Below are positions 10,901-17,953 of a stretch of 35,000 nt of DNA, in pieces. How positions within the stretch are numbered: position 1 is the stretch's first letter; every line of letters starts with the position of its first letter. The stretch covers positions 693,698-728,697 of the forward strand of contig NZ_CH724108.1 of assembly GCF_000153305.1 (NCBI RefSeq). The letters are read 5' to 3'. The position numbers and the translations under genes are program-made. Below the pieces are notes generated by a model, which saw only the letters and a list, made by a program, of their open reading frames with translations, was not told the origin of the DNA and searched no databases. This DNA is from Oceanicola granulosus HTCC2516. GTDB lineage: Bacteria > Pseudomonadota > Alphaproteobacteria > Rhodobacterales > Rhodobacteraceae.

Positions 10901-12472
10901 CCGCTCGATGAAGCCGCGCGGCGGGTCGGGCGGCGTCCCCTCGGGCGGCAGCTCGAAGCGCGGCCTCGGCGCGCCGTCACCGGCGTCCGGCGCATCGGCC
11001 TTGCCGCCGAAGCGCTCCATCATCCGATCGCGGAAGGTCAGCGGCGCGGCTTCGGCCGTTCCGGGAGGCGGCGCGGCGGGCGCGTCGTCGCGGGCCGCGA
11101 GCCGTGCGCGCATCCGCTCCTGGAACGACATCGGTGCGTCGCTTGCGGTGGGCGCATCCGGCTCGCTCGGCGCGCCCTCCGACAGCAACACCCGGTGGGG
11201 CGCGCGCGGCGGCGGGGGCGGGGGGATGTCATCGCGCGCGGTCAGCGGCGGGCGGCTGGGCGGCGGCGGGGGGATGTCGTCGTTGCGGGTCGCGCGGGTC
11301 GCGCGGCTGCGGAAGCTGAGGACGGGCTCCTCGGGAGCCGCTTCAGGCGCGGGATCGGTCTCGGGCTCCGGCTCCGGGACGGCGCGGTGGCGCGACGTGA
11401 ACATCGGCACCTCGTCCGCCGGCGCGTCGGCAGGCTGGGGCTCATCGGCAGGCGCGGCGGTTTGCTCCGGCTCGGCAGCCGTCTTCTGCTCCGGTTCCTC
11501 CGGCGCGGCCGCCACCGGCTCCTCGACAGGCTGTGGCTCCTCGGCGGGCGCGGTCATATCCTCCGGCTCGTCGATCCGCTCCTCCGGCTCGTCGGCAACG
11601 TTTTGCTCCGGCTCATGCTGCGGCTCCTCCTCCGGCGCCTCGTCCCGGGAGCGGGCGAAGAAGCTCGGCGGGGTCGGCGGCGGGACGGGCATCGCCGGGC
11701 GCGGCGCCGGCGCGGTGGGGGACGGGCTGTCGGCGGCGGGGCCGGTCCAGCCGTGCCGCGCCTCGCCGAAGCCCGGACGCTCGCCAGGCGGGTCGGCCGG
11801 AGGGGCAGCCTGCATGACCGGGCCGGCGTCAACACCGGCCATTTCGAGCACCGGTGCGGGAGCGGCGACGGCGGCGGCGGCCTGGGCGGGCTGGGCGGCG
11901 ACGGCCTCGGCCTCGTCGGGCAGGTGCGCCACGCCGACCACCCGGACCGGGTCGCTGTCGCGCTCGACGGTGACGTCGCCCGCGGCGGAGGCCGGCCCGA
12001 AGACCACTTCGCCGACGAAGGTGAACGGCGCGGGCACCGCCGCGAAGCTCACCGGCGACATGCCGTGCTCGGCGGCGAAGGCCTCGGCCTCGCGCAGCGT
12101 CTCGCGCGCGACGGCGGCGATGTAGGTGCGCCCGCCGCCCTTGGTATAGTCGTATACGAGATCCGCGACCGGGTAGGGGGTGGCGCCGTCGAGCGCCTTG
12201 AGCACCTCGGCCTCGCCCGCCTCGAGCCCGTCGAGGGCGAGGTAGCGGATCTGCTCGTTGGGGATCAGCAGCTTGGTCTGGAACGGACCGCCGGCCAGCG
12301 CCCGCGCCCGCGCGCGTAGCCGCGCCAGCGCGGCGCGCATGTCCGGCGAGTCGAGCGCGGCCTCGCCGACCAGCAGCCAGCCGGTATCGGCGCGCTGGAG
12401 CAGCCGGAGGCCGTCGAACGACAGCGACAGCGCGAAATCTGGGGCCACGGTCAAGGGAGGGTTCGGCGTCAT
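7937..12472 (-). CDS. Giant proline-rich transmembrane protein, PilM/GspL-like head and PilP-like tail
   Basis: This 1511-residue protein has no confident function. Residues 1-185 (PDFALSLSFDGL, KLLIPNEQIRYLALDG, GATPYPVADLVYDY, TYIAAVARE) resemble the actin-like cytoplasmic domain of PilM/GspL. Residues 190-670 are low-complexity Pro, Ala and Glu with Arg clusters, and contain two copies of DDIPPPPP. One membrane helix spans about 673-696 (VILTALLLLFLAVVGALAAA). Outside it lie at least twelve P-x-x-R-P motifs, residues about 940-1390. The last 70 residues (INLIGVYG, RRALVRLANGRYVKVSVGD) resemble the PilP/GspC-type domain. Inferred topology is head inside and tail periplasmic. The ATG at 12470-12472 has AGGA directly against it, so the start is uncertain. 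Similar proteins exist in Rhodobacterales to my recollection, often misnamed. No other pilus gene is nearby. Confidence 0.75.
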   Translation of the reverse strand: MTPNPPLTVAPDFALSLSFDGLRLLQRADTGWLLVGEAALDSPDMRAALARLRARARALAGGPFQTKLLIPNEQIRYLALDGLEAGEAEVLKALDGATPYPVADLVYDYTKGGGRTYIAAVARETLREAEAFAAEHGMSPVSFAAVPAPFTFVGEVVFGPASAAGDVTVERDSDPVRVVGVAHLPDEAEAVAAQPAQAAAAVAAPAPVLEMAGVDAGPVMQAAPPADPPGERPGFGEARHGWTGPAADSPSPTAPAPRPAMPVPPPTPPSFFARSRDEAPEEEPQHEPEQNVADEPEERIDEPEDMTAPAEEPQPVEEPVAAAPEEPEQKTAAEPEQTAAPADEPQPADAPADEVPMFTSRHRAVPEPEPETDPAPEAAPEEPVLSFRSRATRATRNDDIPPPPPSRPPLTARDDIPPPPPPRAPHRVLLSEGAPSEPDAPTASDAPMSFQERMRARLAARDDAPAAPPPGTAEAAPLTFRDRMMERFGGKADAPDAGDGAPRPRFELPPEGTPPDPPRGFIERLRARAEPPPPPAAKLGFTAARPAAARPAAAGPVAGAALGAAYAAPDGPAIPVTGRAEGAVDETHAPGLGLPDRPAPIPEPAPEAPPAKPKRGRKSGKAKAAPPLAPPPGDAARPAERNAATADDERAQMTIFGARRLEEERRIGGKPRFLGVILTALLLLFLAVVGALAAANSDSIARWFGDLAGTRTATATAPAEPEPEPASASALSADIAAPAPQPEPLVPPEADGGLAWTEDNSLPEEDLTNNAEAGDAPAAPVAEAVEPAPEIAMLAPEAPVAEAEDTDSAAPEGSLLEPVATAPPPVQQPIGRVLSPAEAQRIYAATGVWQRAPRIPVTPRTEVLEELPVSAPVGYDFTATPATLDSPGASAGDVRIPTPADPPPPGSAFERDEDGFILATEDGTLTPDGIVVFAGAPEREPPIRPGTEPPPVTPVSLAAEGTQVTEVNGTVVLSGEVPLSPPERPAEALAARFGPFPGADVAEVVAEVEVAPVEAEPQPQVALLDDAPIDPPLRPEDIAPVTEPAAAPPVAVAYTTTPGLLPPLRPATLAPGVVQEAPVAAVAPEPASVAYVPAIGLTPPTRPAELAPEEAALAPAPTVAPETSDVAYLPAVGIAPPTRPAALAPDTVAAVTPEPETPAVDAAVPPVAYLATISLRPPTRPGEVERVAAAAEPSAEPATGVSYLEQRAANPPSRPTGLAPEAAVEETATDAAPTTLPSELLFLDSISFRPQLRPAAMTITAAASPADPVEVVRPGGVSLASLRPQLRPGTDVNVAVAAALAADPALAGPRPNLRPEDIAPTDEEAAEELDDSAEAVAAALAEATEPPAETGNDTAAALAAAAAALQQSVPREALASATRQAVGRSLRPDPRPRNMARIVQNAQRASARATAAAAPAAAPVTPRAVAPSGPTTGSVAAAATFENAINLRRINLIGVYGRIDDRRALVRLANGRYVKVSVGDRLDGGRVSAIGDSYVDFTQRGRAVRIAMPNG
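8290..9660 (-). repeat. Coding repeat region with P-x-x-R-P motifs
   Basis: Within the giant gene, at least twelve short segments of form P-P-x-R-P-x-x-L-A-P recur at spacings of roughly 25-40 residues. The clearest four are PPLRPATLAP, PPTRPAELAP, PPTRPAALAP and PPSRPTGLAP; several are preceded by VAYLPA(I/V)G-like strands. The best-conserved part is about 8590-9385. Copies are diverged, so this is an old protein repeat and not a recent DNA expansion. Confidence 0.75.
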
Positions 12473-12642
12473 TCCTATCGCTCTAGCAGGTGTCGGAAAG
12501 GGCGCAAGCACTGCCGCCGGCGCCGCGAAACTACAGCAGTTTTCCGCGCAGTCCAAGGCTGCCGCCGGCGTCGCCAAGGAACCGCTTGCGGGGCGCGTCC
12601 AAGCAGGGGACGATCCGTTCCATATCGATCAGGAGGCCAGTC

Positions 12643-13380
12643 ATGATCACCCGCTCCGGCGCCCGCAAAACCAGCATCTTCTTCCCCCTGACGGCCCTCG
12701 CGGCCTTCCTCGCGTTCGTCGCGACGGCCCCGCGTCCGGCCGACGCGCAGCCCTACGAGCCGCCGACGATCAGCGTAGCAGGACATGGTGAAATTTCCGT
12801 TACCCCCGACATGGCCACAGTGCGCCTCGGCGTCACCGCGCAGTCCAAGGCCGCCGACGCGGCCGTCGACGAGATGAGCACGGCCCTGGCGGCGGTGCTC
12901 GACCGCCTCGCCGAGGCCGATATCGCGCCGGCGGACATCCGGACCGGCAGCCTGCGCCTGTCGCCCAACCTGACCGACTATTCGAGCTCGCGCTCCAGCC
13001 GCATCGACGGCTTCACCGCCTCGTCGATCCTGACCGTGCGGGTGCGCGATCTCGACATCATCGGCGAGGTGCTCGACGCGGTGATCGGCGATGGGGCGAA
13101 CGAGTTGCAGGGGATCGAGTTCGGCCTCCAGGATCCAGAGCCGGTCCTGAACGAGGCGCGCCGCGAGGCGGTGGCCAACGGGCGTGCCAAGGCGGAGCTG
13201 TTCGCCGACGCGGCCGGGGTGGCCCTCGGCGAGCTGCTCAGCCTGAGCGAGGCCGGGGCCGGGTCGGGGCCGCCGATGCCGATGATGGAGGCGCGGGTGG
13301 CGTCGGTGCCCGTCGCCGAGGGCGAGATCGCCATCAGCGCCGACGTGTCGATGGTCTTCCAGGTTCGGGAAGTCGAATAG
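12643..13380 (+). CDS. Exported SIMPLE-domain (DUF541) protein
   Basis: This 245-residue protein begins with a signal peptide (residues 1-35, ending ADAQ) and then shows the SIMPLE/DUF541 pattern: PTISVAGHGEISVTPDMATVRLGV, a helix with AAVLDRLAEADIAPADIRTGSLRLSP, then a second strand-rich half ending ISADVSMVFQVRE. Proteins of this family (YggE, Brucella BP26/Omp28) are periplasmic or outer-membrane associated, form ring oligomers, and are linked to oxidative-stress tolerance; the molecular role is unsettled. The start ATG has an ideal AGGAGG at 12631-12636. It is divergent from the giant gene and followed by a hairpin shared with the convergent metY-like gene. Confidence 0.88.
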   Translation: MITRSGARKTSIFFPLTALAAFLAFVATAPRPADAQPYEPPTISVAGHGEISVTPDMATVRLGVTAQSKAADAAVDEMSTALAAVLDRLAEADIAPADIRTGSLRLSPNLTDYSSSRSSRIDGFTASSILTVRVRDLDIIGEVLDAVIGDGANELQGIEFGLQDPEPVLNEARREAVANGRAKAELFADAAGVALGELLSLSEAGAGSGPPMPMMEARVASVPVAEGEIAISADVSMVFQVREVE

Positions 13381-13402
13381 TACCAGCGCGTTAGCGGCGG
13401 AA

Positions 13403-13430
13403 GCTCGCGCACCGCGTGAGGTGCGCGAGC
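13403..13430. terminator. Hairpin between convergent genes, probable two-way terminator
   Basis: GCTCGCGCACC (13403-13413) pairs perfectly with GGTGCGCGAGC (13420-13430) around a 6-base loop. It sits between the SIMPLE-domain gene stop and the O-acetylhomoserine sulfhydrylase stop. There is no T-run on either side, so termination efficiency is uncertain. Confidence 0.55.
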
Positions 13431-13437
13431 CCGGCGA

Positions 13438-14721
13438 TCAGGCGGAGACCTTCGCCAGCGCCTGCTCGAGGTCGGCGATCAGGTCGTCCGCGTCCTCGAT
13501 GCCGATCGACAGCCGCACCACGTCGGGTGCCGCGCCGGCGGCGATCTGCTGCTCTTCGGTGAGCTGGCGGTGGGTCGTCGAGGCGGAGTGGATCACGAGG
13601 CTGCGCGTGTCGCCGAGGTTGGCGACGTGGCTGAACAGCTCCAGCGAATCGACGAACTTCACGCAGCCCTCGTAGCCGGCCTTGAGCGCGACGGTGAACA
13701 GCCCGCCCGCGCCCTTCGGGTAGAGCCGTTCGGCGCGCTCGGCATAGGGGGAGGAGGGCAAGCCGGCGTAGGTGACGGCCTTGACGGCGTCGTGCCCTTC
13801 GAGCCAGGCGGCCACCTTGCGCGCGTTGGCCACGTGGCGCTCCATGCGCAGCGACAGCGTCTCGATGCCCATGAGCGTGTAGTGCGCCGCCTGCGGGTTC
13901 ATCGTCATGCCGAGGTCGCGCAGGCCGATGGCGATGGAGTGGAAGGTGAAGGCCATCGGGCCCAGCGCCTCGGCGAAGGTGAGGCCGTGGTAGGCGGGCT
14001 CGGGCTGCGAGAGCGACGGGAACTTGTCCGAGGCCATCCAGTCGAACTTGCCCGAATCGACGATCGCGCCGCCGGTGACGGTGCCGTTGCCGGTCAGGTA
14101 CTTGGTGGTCGAGTGCACCACCAGCGTCGCGCCGTGCTCGATGGGGCGGCAGAGGTAGGGGGTGGCGGAGGTGTTGTCGACGATCAGCGGCAGCCCGGCG
14201 GCGTCGGCGATGGCCGCGATGGCGGGGATGTCGGTTACGTAGCCGCCCGGGTTGGCGATCGACTCGCAGAAGATCGCGCGGGTGTCGTCGTCGATGGCGG
14301 CGCGCACGGCGTCCTCGTCGTCGAAGTCGACGAAGGTGGCCGACCAGCCGAAGCGGCGGATGGTCTGGCTGAACTGGGTGACGGTGCCGCCGTAGAGGCG
14401 CGTCGAGGCCACGACGTTCTTGCCCGGCCCCATGAGCGGGAACAGCGCCATGATCTGGGCGGCGTGCCCCGACGAGCAGCAGACCGCGCCGGCGCCGCCT
14501 TCGAGGGTCGCGATGCGCTCCTGCAGGACGGCGACCGTCGGGTTGGTGAGGCGGGAATAGATGAAGCCCACCTCCTCGAGGTTGAACAGCCGCGCGGCGT
14601 GGTCCGCGTCGCGGAAGACGTAGGCGGTGCTCTGGTAGATCGGCGTCTGGCGCGCGCCGGTGGCGGGGTCGGGGCTGCTGCCGGCGTGGACCTGCAACGT
14701 GTCGAACTTCAAGTCGGTCAT
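13438..14721 (-). CDS. metY: O-acetylhomoserine aminocarboxypropyltransferase (sulfhydrylase), PLP enzyme
   Basis: This 427-residue cytoplasmic enzyme of the Cys/Met-metabolism PLP family converts O-acetylhomoserine plus sulfide or methanethiol to homocysteine or methionine. Family features are FDTLQVHAG at the N-terminus, YSRLTNPT (56-63), SSGHAAQIM (83-91), the PLP-contact Asp182 in VDNT and the Schiff-base Lys207 in HSTTKYLTGNG. Length and the region around GPMAFTF fit the MetY/Cys sulfhydrylase branch better than cystathionine gamma-synthase. The residue after VDNT is Ser where Phe or Leu is more common. The ribosome site AGAGGG lies six bases before the ATG. A hairpin in the short leader may be regulatory; it does not match the SAM-II riboswitch layout. 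Confidence 0.92.
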   Translation of the reverse strand: MTDLKFDTLQVHAGSSPDPATGARQTPIYQSTAYVFRDADHAARLFNLEEVGFIYSRLTNPTVAVLQERIATLEGGAGAVCCSSGHAAQIMALFPLMGPGKNVVASTRLYGGTVTQFSQTIRRFGWSATFVDFDDEDAVRAAIDDDTRAIFCESIANPGGYVTDIPAIAAIADAAGLPLIVDNTSATPYLCRPIEHGATLVVHSTTKYLTGNGTVTGGAIVDSGKFDWMASDKFPSLSQPEPAYHGLTFAEALGPMAFTFHSIAIGLRDLGMTMNPQAAHYTLMGIETLSLRMERHVANARKVAAWLEGHDAVKAVTYAGLPSSPYAERAERLYPKGAGGLFTVALKAGYEGCVKFVDSLELFSHVANLGDTRSLVIHSASTTHRQLTEEQQIAAGAAPDVVRLSIGIEDADDLIADLEQALAKVSA

Positions 14722-14738
14722 CGAATCCCTCTCTTTCT

Positions 14739-14764
14739 GTCCCGGGCGAAGCTAGGCCGGGGAC
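14739..14764 (-). promoter_or_regulatory. Leader hairpin upstream of the metY-like gene
   Basis: On the coding strand GTCCCCGG and CCCGGGAC pair over seven of eight positions around a 10-base loop, ending 17 bases before the ATG. It might affect translation or be chance in GC-rich DNA. No SAM-binding core is recognisable. Confidence 0.2.
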
Positions 14765-14780
14765 GCGGGAGAGGAAAGCG

Positions 14781-15302
14781 TCAGGCGCTCAGCCCGGCGT
14801 CGGAATAGTCGGCGTCGCCGTCCTCGCTCTTGGGGATCACGCTGAAGGAGCCGTCGCTCTCGAGGATCACGGCGGCGGTCTTGGACGGATCGTCGGTGCT
14901 GCTGTTGCGGATGACGGTGCCGAGTTCGGCCTCGGTGACGCGGGAGCGGCGCAGCGCGTCGCGGCAGACCTCGCCGTTGCGCATCAGCAGCGTCGGCTCG
15001 GAGCGGACCGCGCGCGCCACGCGCTTCGAGCGCACCGAGGTGAAGGCGACGAGGTACTGGCAGCCGATCAGCACGACGATGGCGGTGACGCCCTCGGCGA
15101 GCGCGATGTTCTCGCTCAGCAGGATCGAGGCGAGGGTGGAGCCGAGCGCCACGGTCACCACGAGGTCGAAGGCGTTGAGCTTGGCGAGGGTGCGCTTGCC
15201 GGAGATGCGCAGCGCGATCACCATGGAAGCGTAGGCGAGGACACCGACCACGAGCGTCCGCCCGATGCCGGCCCAGCCCTGGAAGAACATCGACGGGTCC
15301 AT
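14781..15302 (-). CDS. DUF421 (YetF-like) membrane protein
   Basis: This 173-residue protein has two to three N-terminal membrane helices (GIGRTLVVGVLAYASMVIAL, then LASILLSENIALAEGVTAIV and VVLIGCQYLVAF) followed by a small soluble domain with EPTLLMRNGEV. The motif RISGKRTLAKLNAFDLVVTVALGS between the first helices is diagnostic for DUF421. The function of the family is unknown; members are broadly conserved and some are tied to sporulation or stress in Bacillus. The C-terminal tail (SEDGDADYSDAGLSA) is acidic. It lies 59 bases upstream of the metY-like gene on the same strand and may share its transcript. Confidence 0.88.
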   Translation of the reverse strand: MDPSMFFQGWAGIGRTLVVGVLAYASMVIALRISGKRTLAKLNAFDLVVTVALGSTLASILLSENIALAEGVTAIVVLIGCQYLVAFTSVRSKRVARAVRSEPTLLMRNGEVCRDALRRSRVTEAELGTVIRNSSTDDPSKTAAVILESDGSFSVIPKSEDGDADYSDAGLSA

Positions 15303-15347
15303 GCGCCCCCAACGCCGCCCGGGTCCGTGCGGGTCCGCCGCGCCCGG

Positions 15348-16349
15348 TCAGCGCATCCAGAAGCCTTCCTTCTTGATGCGGTTCCTGAGCTTGCGCTCGG
15401 GGCGGGGCAGGTCGTTGCGGTCGAACAGCGCGCGCACCTTCCGGCCGCGGCCCTGGAAGATCATGCGCTTGAACGGCTCGTGGCCCTTCAGCACCTTCTT
15501 GATCCGGTTCGGCGCCGTGACTTCCTCGAGCACCTCGACGACGCGGTCGCTCTCGCGGGCGTAGAGCAGGGGCAGAACGCGCCAGTGGCAGGTGACGTCA
15601 CCGTCGAGCCCGTCGAGCTCGGGGCCGGGGCGGCCGCCGCCGAAGGAGTGGATCACCAGCGGCAGCACCACCTGGTCGAGCCACGGGTCGAGCGGCTGGA
15701 TGACGAGCTCGGGCGGCGGGTCATCTCGGATTTCGCGCGCCCAGTCGGTGTAGCGGGCGCCGAAGGCGGCCGGGTCGGCGCCGAAGAACCAGCCGGCGTT
15801 GAAGTAGAGGTAGCGCTGCCAGTATTCGTCGGGCTGGCCCGGGTCGAGCGAGCTTTCGAAGTCGAGGCCGAAGCGGTCGTAGAGGCTGCGCCAGATGGCG
15901 GTGTAGCCGGGCCAGTAGAGCTCCTCCTCCGGCCACGTTCCCTCGCGGCGCATCGAGGCGGCGGGGCAGTCGAAGTCGAACGGCACCGCGGCGAGGTCGC
16001 CGGTGACGAGGGTGTCGCTGTCGAAGAACACGAACGGCTCGCCCGCGGGCAGGGCGGCGAGGCCCTCGATCTTGTTGCCGTGCGGGTAGCTGTCGCCGAA
16101 CACCGCGCTCTCGAACGGTACCACCCGCGCGCCCAGCGACTCGAGCGCCCCGCGGACCTCGTCGCTCATGCGCGGATCGCCCGACCAGCGGGCCCCGGGC
16201 TGCGGCTCGGCAACGTACAGGCGCGCGGCGAGGCCGGGGGCGCTGCGGGCGAGGGAGGCGGCGAACAGCAGCGCCTCGTAGCCGACCCGCCCGGCCTGGC
16301 CGACGACCATGATGTTGAAGTCTTTGCCCGCGCCGGCGTTTCGCGCCAT
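15348..16349 (-). CDS. Putative GT-A-fold glycosyltransferase
   Basis: This 333-residue cytoplasmic protein has no signal peptide or membrane helix. The N-terminus (FNIMVVGQAGRVGYEALLFAASL) could form a nucleotide-binding strand-loop-helix. The segment EPFVFFDSDTLVTGDL at 104-119 carries a DxD motif (Asp110-Ser-Asp112) in the setting seen in GT8-like enzymes, where it binds the metal and nucleotide sugar. Later YLYFNAGWFFG resembles the NAG(V/W)-type acceptor-site block of the same fold. The C-terminus is very basic (RIKKVLKGHEPFKR, RKLRNRIKKEG). I infer transfer of a sugar, donor and acceptor unknown. Similar hypotheticals occur in Rhodobacterales to my recollection. There is no adjacent polysaccharide cluster. 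Confidence 0.6.
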   Translation of the reverse strand: MARNAGAGKDFNIMVVGQAGRVGYEALLFAASLARSAPGLAARLYVAEPQPGARWSGDPRMSDEVRGALESLGARVVPFESAVFGDSYPHGNKIEGLAALPAGEPFVFFDSDTLVTGDLAAVPFDFDCPAASMRREGTWPEEELYWPGYTAIWRSLYDRFGLDFESSLDPGQPDEYWQRYLYFNAGWFFGADPAAFGARYTDWAREIRDDPPPELVIQPLDPWLDQVVLPLVIHSFGGGRPGPELDGLDGDVTCHWRVLPLLYARESDRVVEVLEEVTAPNRIKKVLKGHEPFKRMIFQGRGRKVRALFDRNDLPRPERKLRNRIKKEGFWMR

Positions 16350-16434
16350 GATCTGCCTGCCCCTGGTTCTTGGTTGCGGCGACTATAGGGGCAGGGTGCG
16401 GGCGGGCGAAAGCCGCGCGACAGGGGGAGAAGAC

Positions 16435-16947
16435 ATGATCGAGTTGTTCCTGCCATACGTGATCGGGCTCGTCCTCGGCATCGAGCCGCCCGCCCGGGCC
16501 GCGCCCGGCGAGGAAAGCGCCGTGCTCGCGCCGCTCGACGAAGGCTCGGGTGACGCCGCCGCGCCCGCGCCGGAGCCGCAGATCGCGACGGGCAAGTTCA
16601 CCACCGCCATCGAGGTGAAGCCGATCCTCGGCATGACCAAGGCCAACTGGGTCGCCGTGCGCGACTACGAGGGGCAGGACCTGCTCTACTTCACGCACCT
16701 GCTCAGCTGGCGCTGCGGGCTCTGGGACATCAGCTACGGCCTCAACGGCGCGCCGCCCGAGCAGGTGGTGGCAATGGAGCCCTGCCACGAGGACACGGCG
16801 ACGCCGAACGCGATGAGCGACCCGGCGTTCCAGCCCTACATCGCGCTGCCGCCGGGGAGCGTCGAATCGATCTACGTGCAGGTCACCTTCGACGACGGCA
16901 CCGGCGACTTCGCTCGCTTCGAGCGCGCGCAGATCGAGATCCCCTAG
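16435..16947 (+). CDS. Conserved exported protein of unknown function
   Basis: The likely product is 170 residues from ATG 16435, which follows AGGGGGAGAA at 16422-16431; an ATG at 16309 in the same frame has no support. The first 22 residues (MIELFLPYVIGLVLGIEPP) are a hydrophobic signal or anchor. After an acidic Ala/Pro linker comes a compact domain with TGKFTTAIEVKPILGMTKANWVAV, YEGQDLLYFTHLLSWRCGLW, a second Cys at CHED, and a strand-rich end. Cys in WRCGLW and EPCHE might form a disulfide. I recall this as a lineage-restricted hypothetical in Rhodobacteraceae without a known role. It ends in a CTAG shared with the convergent araC-type gene. Confidence 0.75.
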   Translation: MIELFLPYVIGLVLGIEPPARAAPGEESAVLAPLDEGSGDAAAPAPEPQIATGKFTTAIEVKPILGMTKANWVAVRDYEGQDLLYFTHLLSWRCGLWDISYGLNGAPPEQVVAMEPCHEDTATPNAMSDPAFQPYIALPPGSVESIYVQVTFDDGTGDFARFERAQIEIP

Positions 16948-17828
16948 GGCGCGGCCAGCTCGCGCGGGCCGGCAACGAGGCTCTTGCGGTAGGCCGTCGG
17001 CGTGGTGCCGGTCTGGCGGCGGAAGGCCTTGTTGAAGGCCGAGACCGAGCCGAAGCCCGCGTCGAGCGCGATCTCCAGCACGCTGGCCTCGTCGGCGACG
17101 AGGCGCGACTGGGCGAAGGACAGGCGCAGCAGGGTGACGTAGTCGGCGAGGCTCATGCCGGTGGCGCGCTTGAACAGGCTCATCGCGTATTTCGGATGCA
17201 GCCCCGCCGCCTCGGCGATGTCGGCGGCGCGCACCTCGTCGCGAAACACCGCCGCGACCGCCTCGAACAGCCGCAGCAGCGCCGGGTGGCCGCCCGGCTC
17301 GGCCCCGCGCGCCGCCGCGCCGAGCCGTCCGCCGCAGAGCCGGTGCGGCTCGAGCGCGATCCGCTCCAGCCGCAGCAGCAGTTCGTCGATCGCGTGGGCA
17401 GCGCGGCGGGAATTGCCGGAGGCGAGGTAGGCGCGGATGCGGCCGAACAGAGCCTCCTCCTCGGCCGGCGCGCCCGCGGCGGCGAGCACCGCGCCCGTCA
17501 TCAGCCCGCGCTGCACCCCGGGGGGCAGGCGCAGGCGGAAGAAGTGCGGCAGGGGCAGGTGGATGACGTGGTAGATCGTGTCCGCGCCGGTGTCGGTCAG
17601 CCGGTGCGGCAGCCCGCCCCAGAACAGCGCGATCTCCCCCGCCGGCAGGCTCAGCGCGTGGTCGGCCATCTGGTATTGCAGCGCGCCGCGCTCGACGTAG
17701 TTGATCTCGATCTGCGCGTGCCAGTGAGGCGCGGGCATGATGCCGGGCTCGCACCGGCTGGCATGGAGCAGGCCGGGCGTCGTCGAGATGGGCGATCCCG
17801 TCAGATCCCACGTCCGTTTGCCGCTCAT
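16944..17828 (-). CDS. AraC-family transcriptional regulator
   Basis: This 294-residue regulator has an N-terminal cupin-like sensor half (HWHAQIEINYVERGALQYQMAD and LPAGEIALFWGGLPHRL) and a C-terminal double helix-turn-helix from about residue 195: IAEAAGLHPKYAMSLFKRATGM and VLEIALDAGFGSVSAFNKAFRRQTG, ending TPTAYRKSL. This matches sugar-sensing AraC/XylS activators. I start it at ATG 17826-17828; a TTG at 17844-17846 is an alternative. It is divergent from the GH2 gene across about 125 bases, so it most likely senses the substrate of that operon and controls the intergenic promoter. No operator was identified with confidence. Confidence 0.93.
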   Translation of the reverse strand: MSGKRTWDLTGSPISTTPGLLHASRCEPGIMPAPHWHAQIEINYVERGALQYQMADHALSLPAGEIALFWGGLPHRLTDTGADTIYHVIHLPLPHFFRLRLPPGVQRGLMTGAVLAAAGAPAEEEALFGRIRAYLASGNSRRAAHAIDELLLRLERIALEPHRLCGGRLGAAARGAEPGGHPALLRLFEAVAAVFRDEVRAADIAEAAGLHPKYAMSLFKRATGMSLADYVTLLRLSFAQSRLVADEASVLEIALDAGFGSVSAFNKAFRRQTGTTPTAYRKSLVAGPRELAAP

Positions 17829-17953
17829 CTTACCATTCGCCCACAAGTGCTCCCGATTGGCCGAGACCGGCCGCCCGCGATGCTGTCTACCTCGTCGCGG
17901 CCCCGTCCTCCAGCGGGCGCCCGCACATCCGCCGTACCCGGAGACACCGCCTC
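17829..17953. promoter_or_regulatory. Divergent regulatory region between araC-type gene and GH2 operon
   Basis: This 125-base gap must hold the promoters of both divergent genes and probably the AraC-type binding sites. TTGGCC at 17857-17862 could be a -35 box toward GH2 but the matching -10 is poor. No clear direct repeat typical of AraC operators stands out. Confidence 0.4.

Noticed and set aside
7892-12319. A 1475-codon open frame on the plus strand opposite the giant gene
   Set aside because: It is an antisense shadow. High GC with strong codon bias keeps this frame free of stops; its product is Gly/Arg low complexity with no fold or ribosome site, while the minus frame has recognisable domains and a membrane helix.
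14722-14780. SAM-II riboswitch before the metY-like gene
   Set aside because: SAM-II elements do occur before met genes in alphaproteobacteria, but the leader here shows only a plain imperfect hairpin and not the pseudoknot core.
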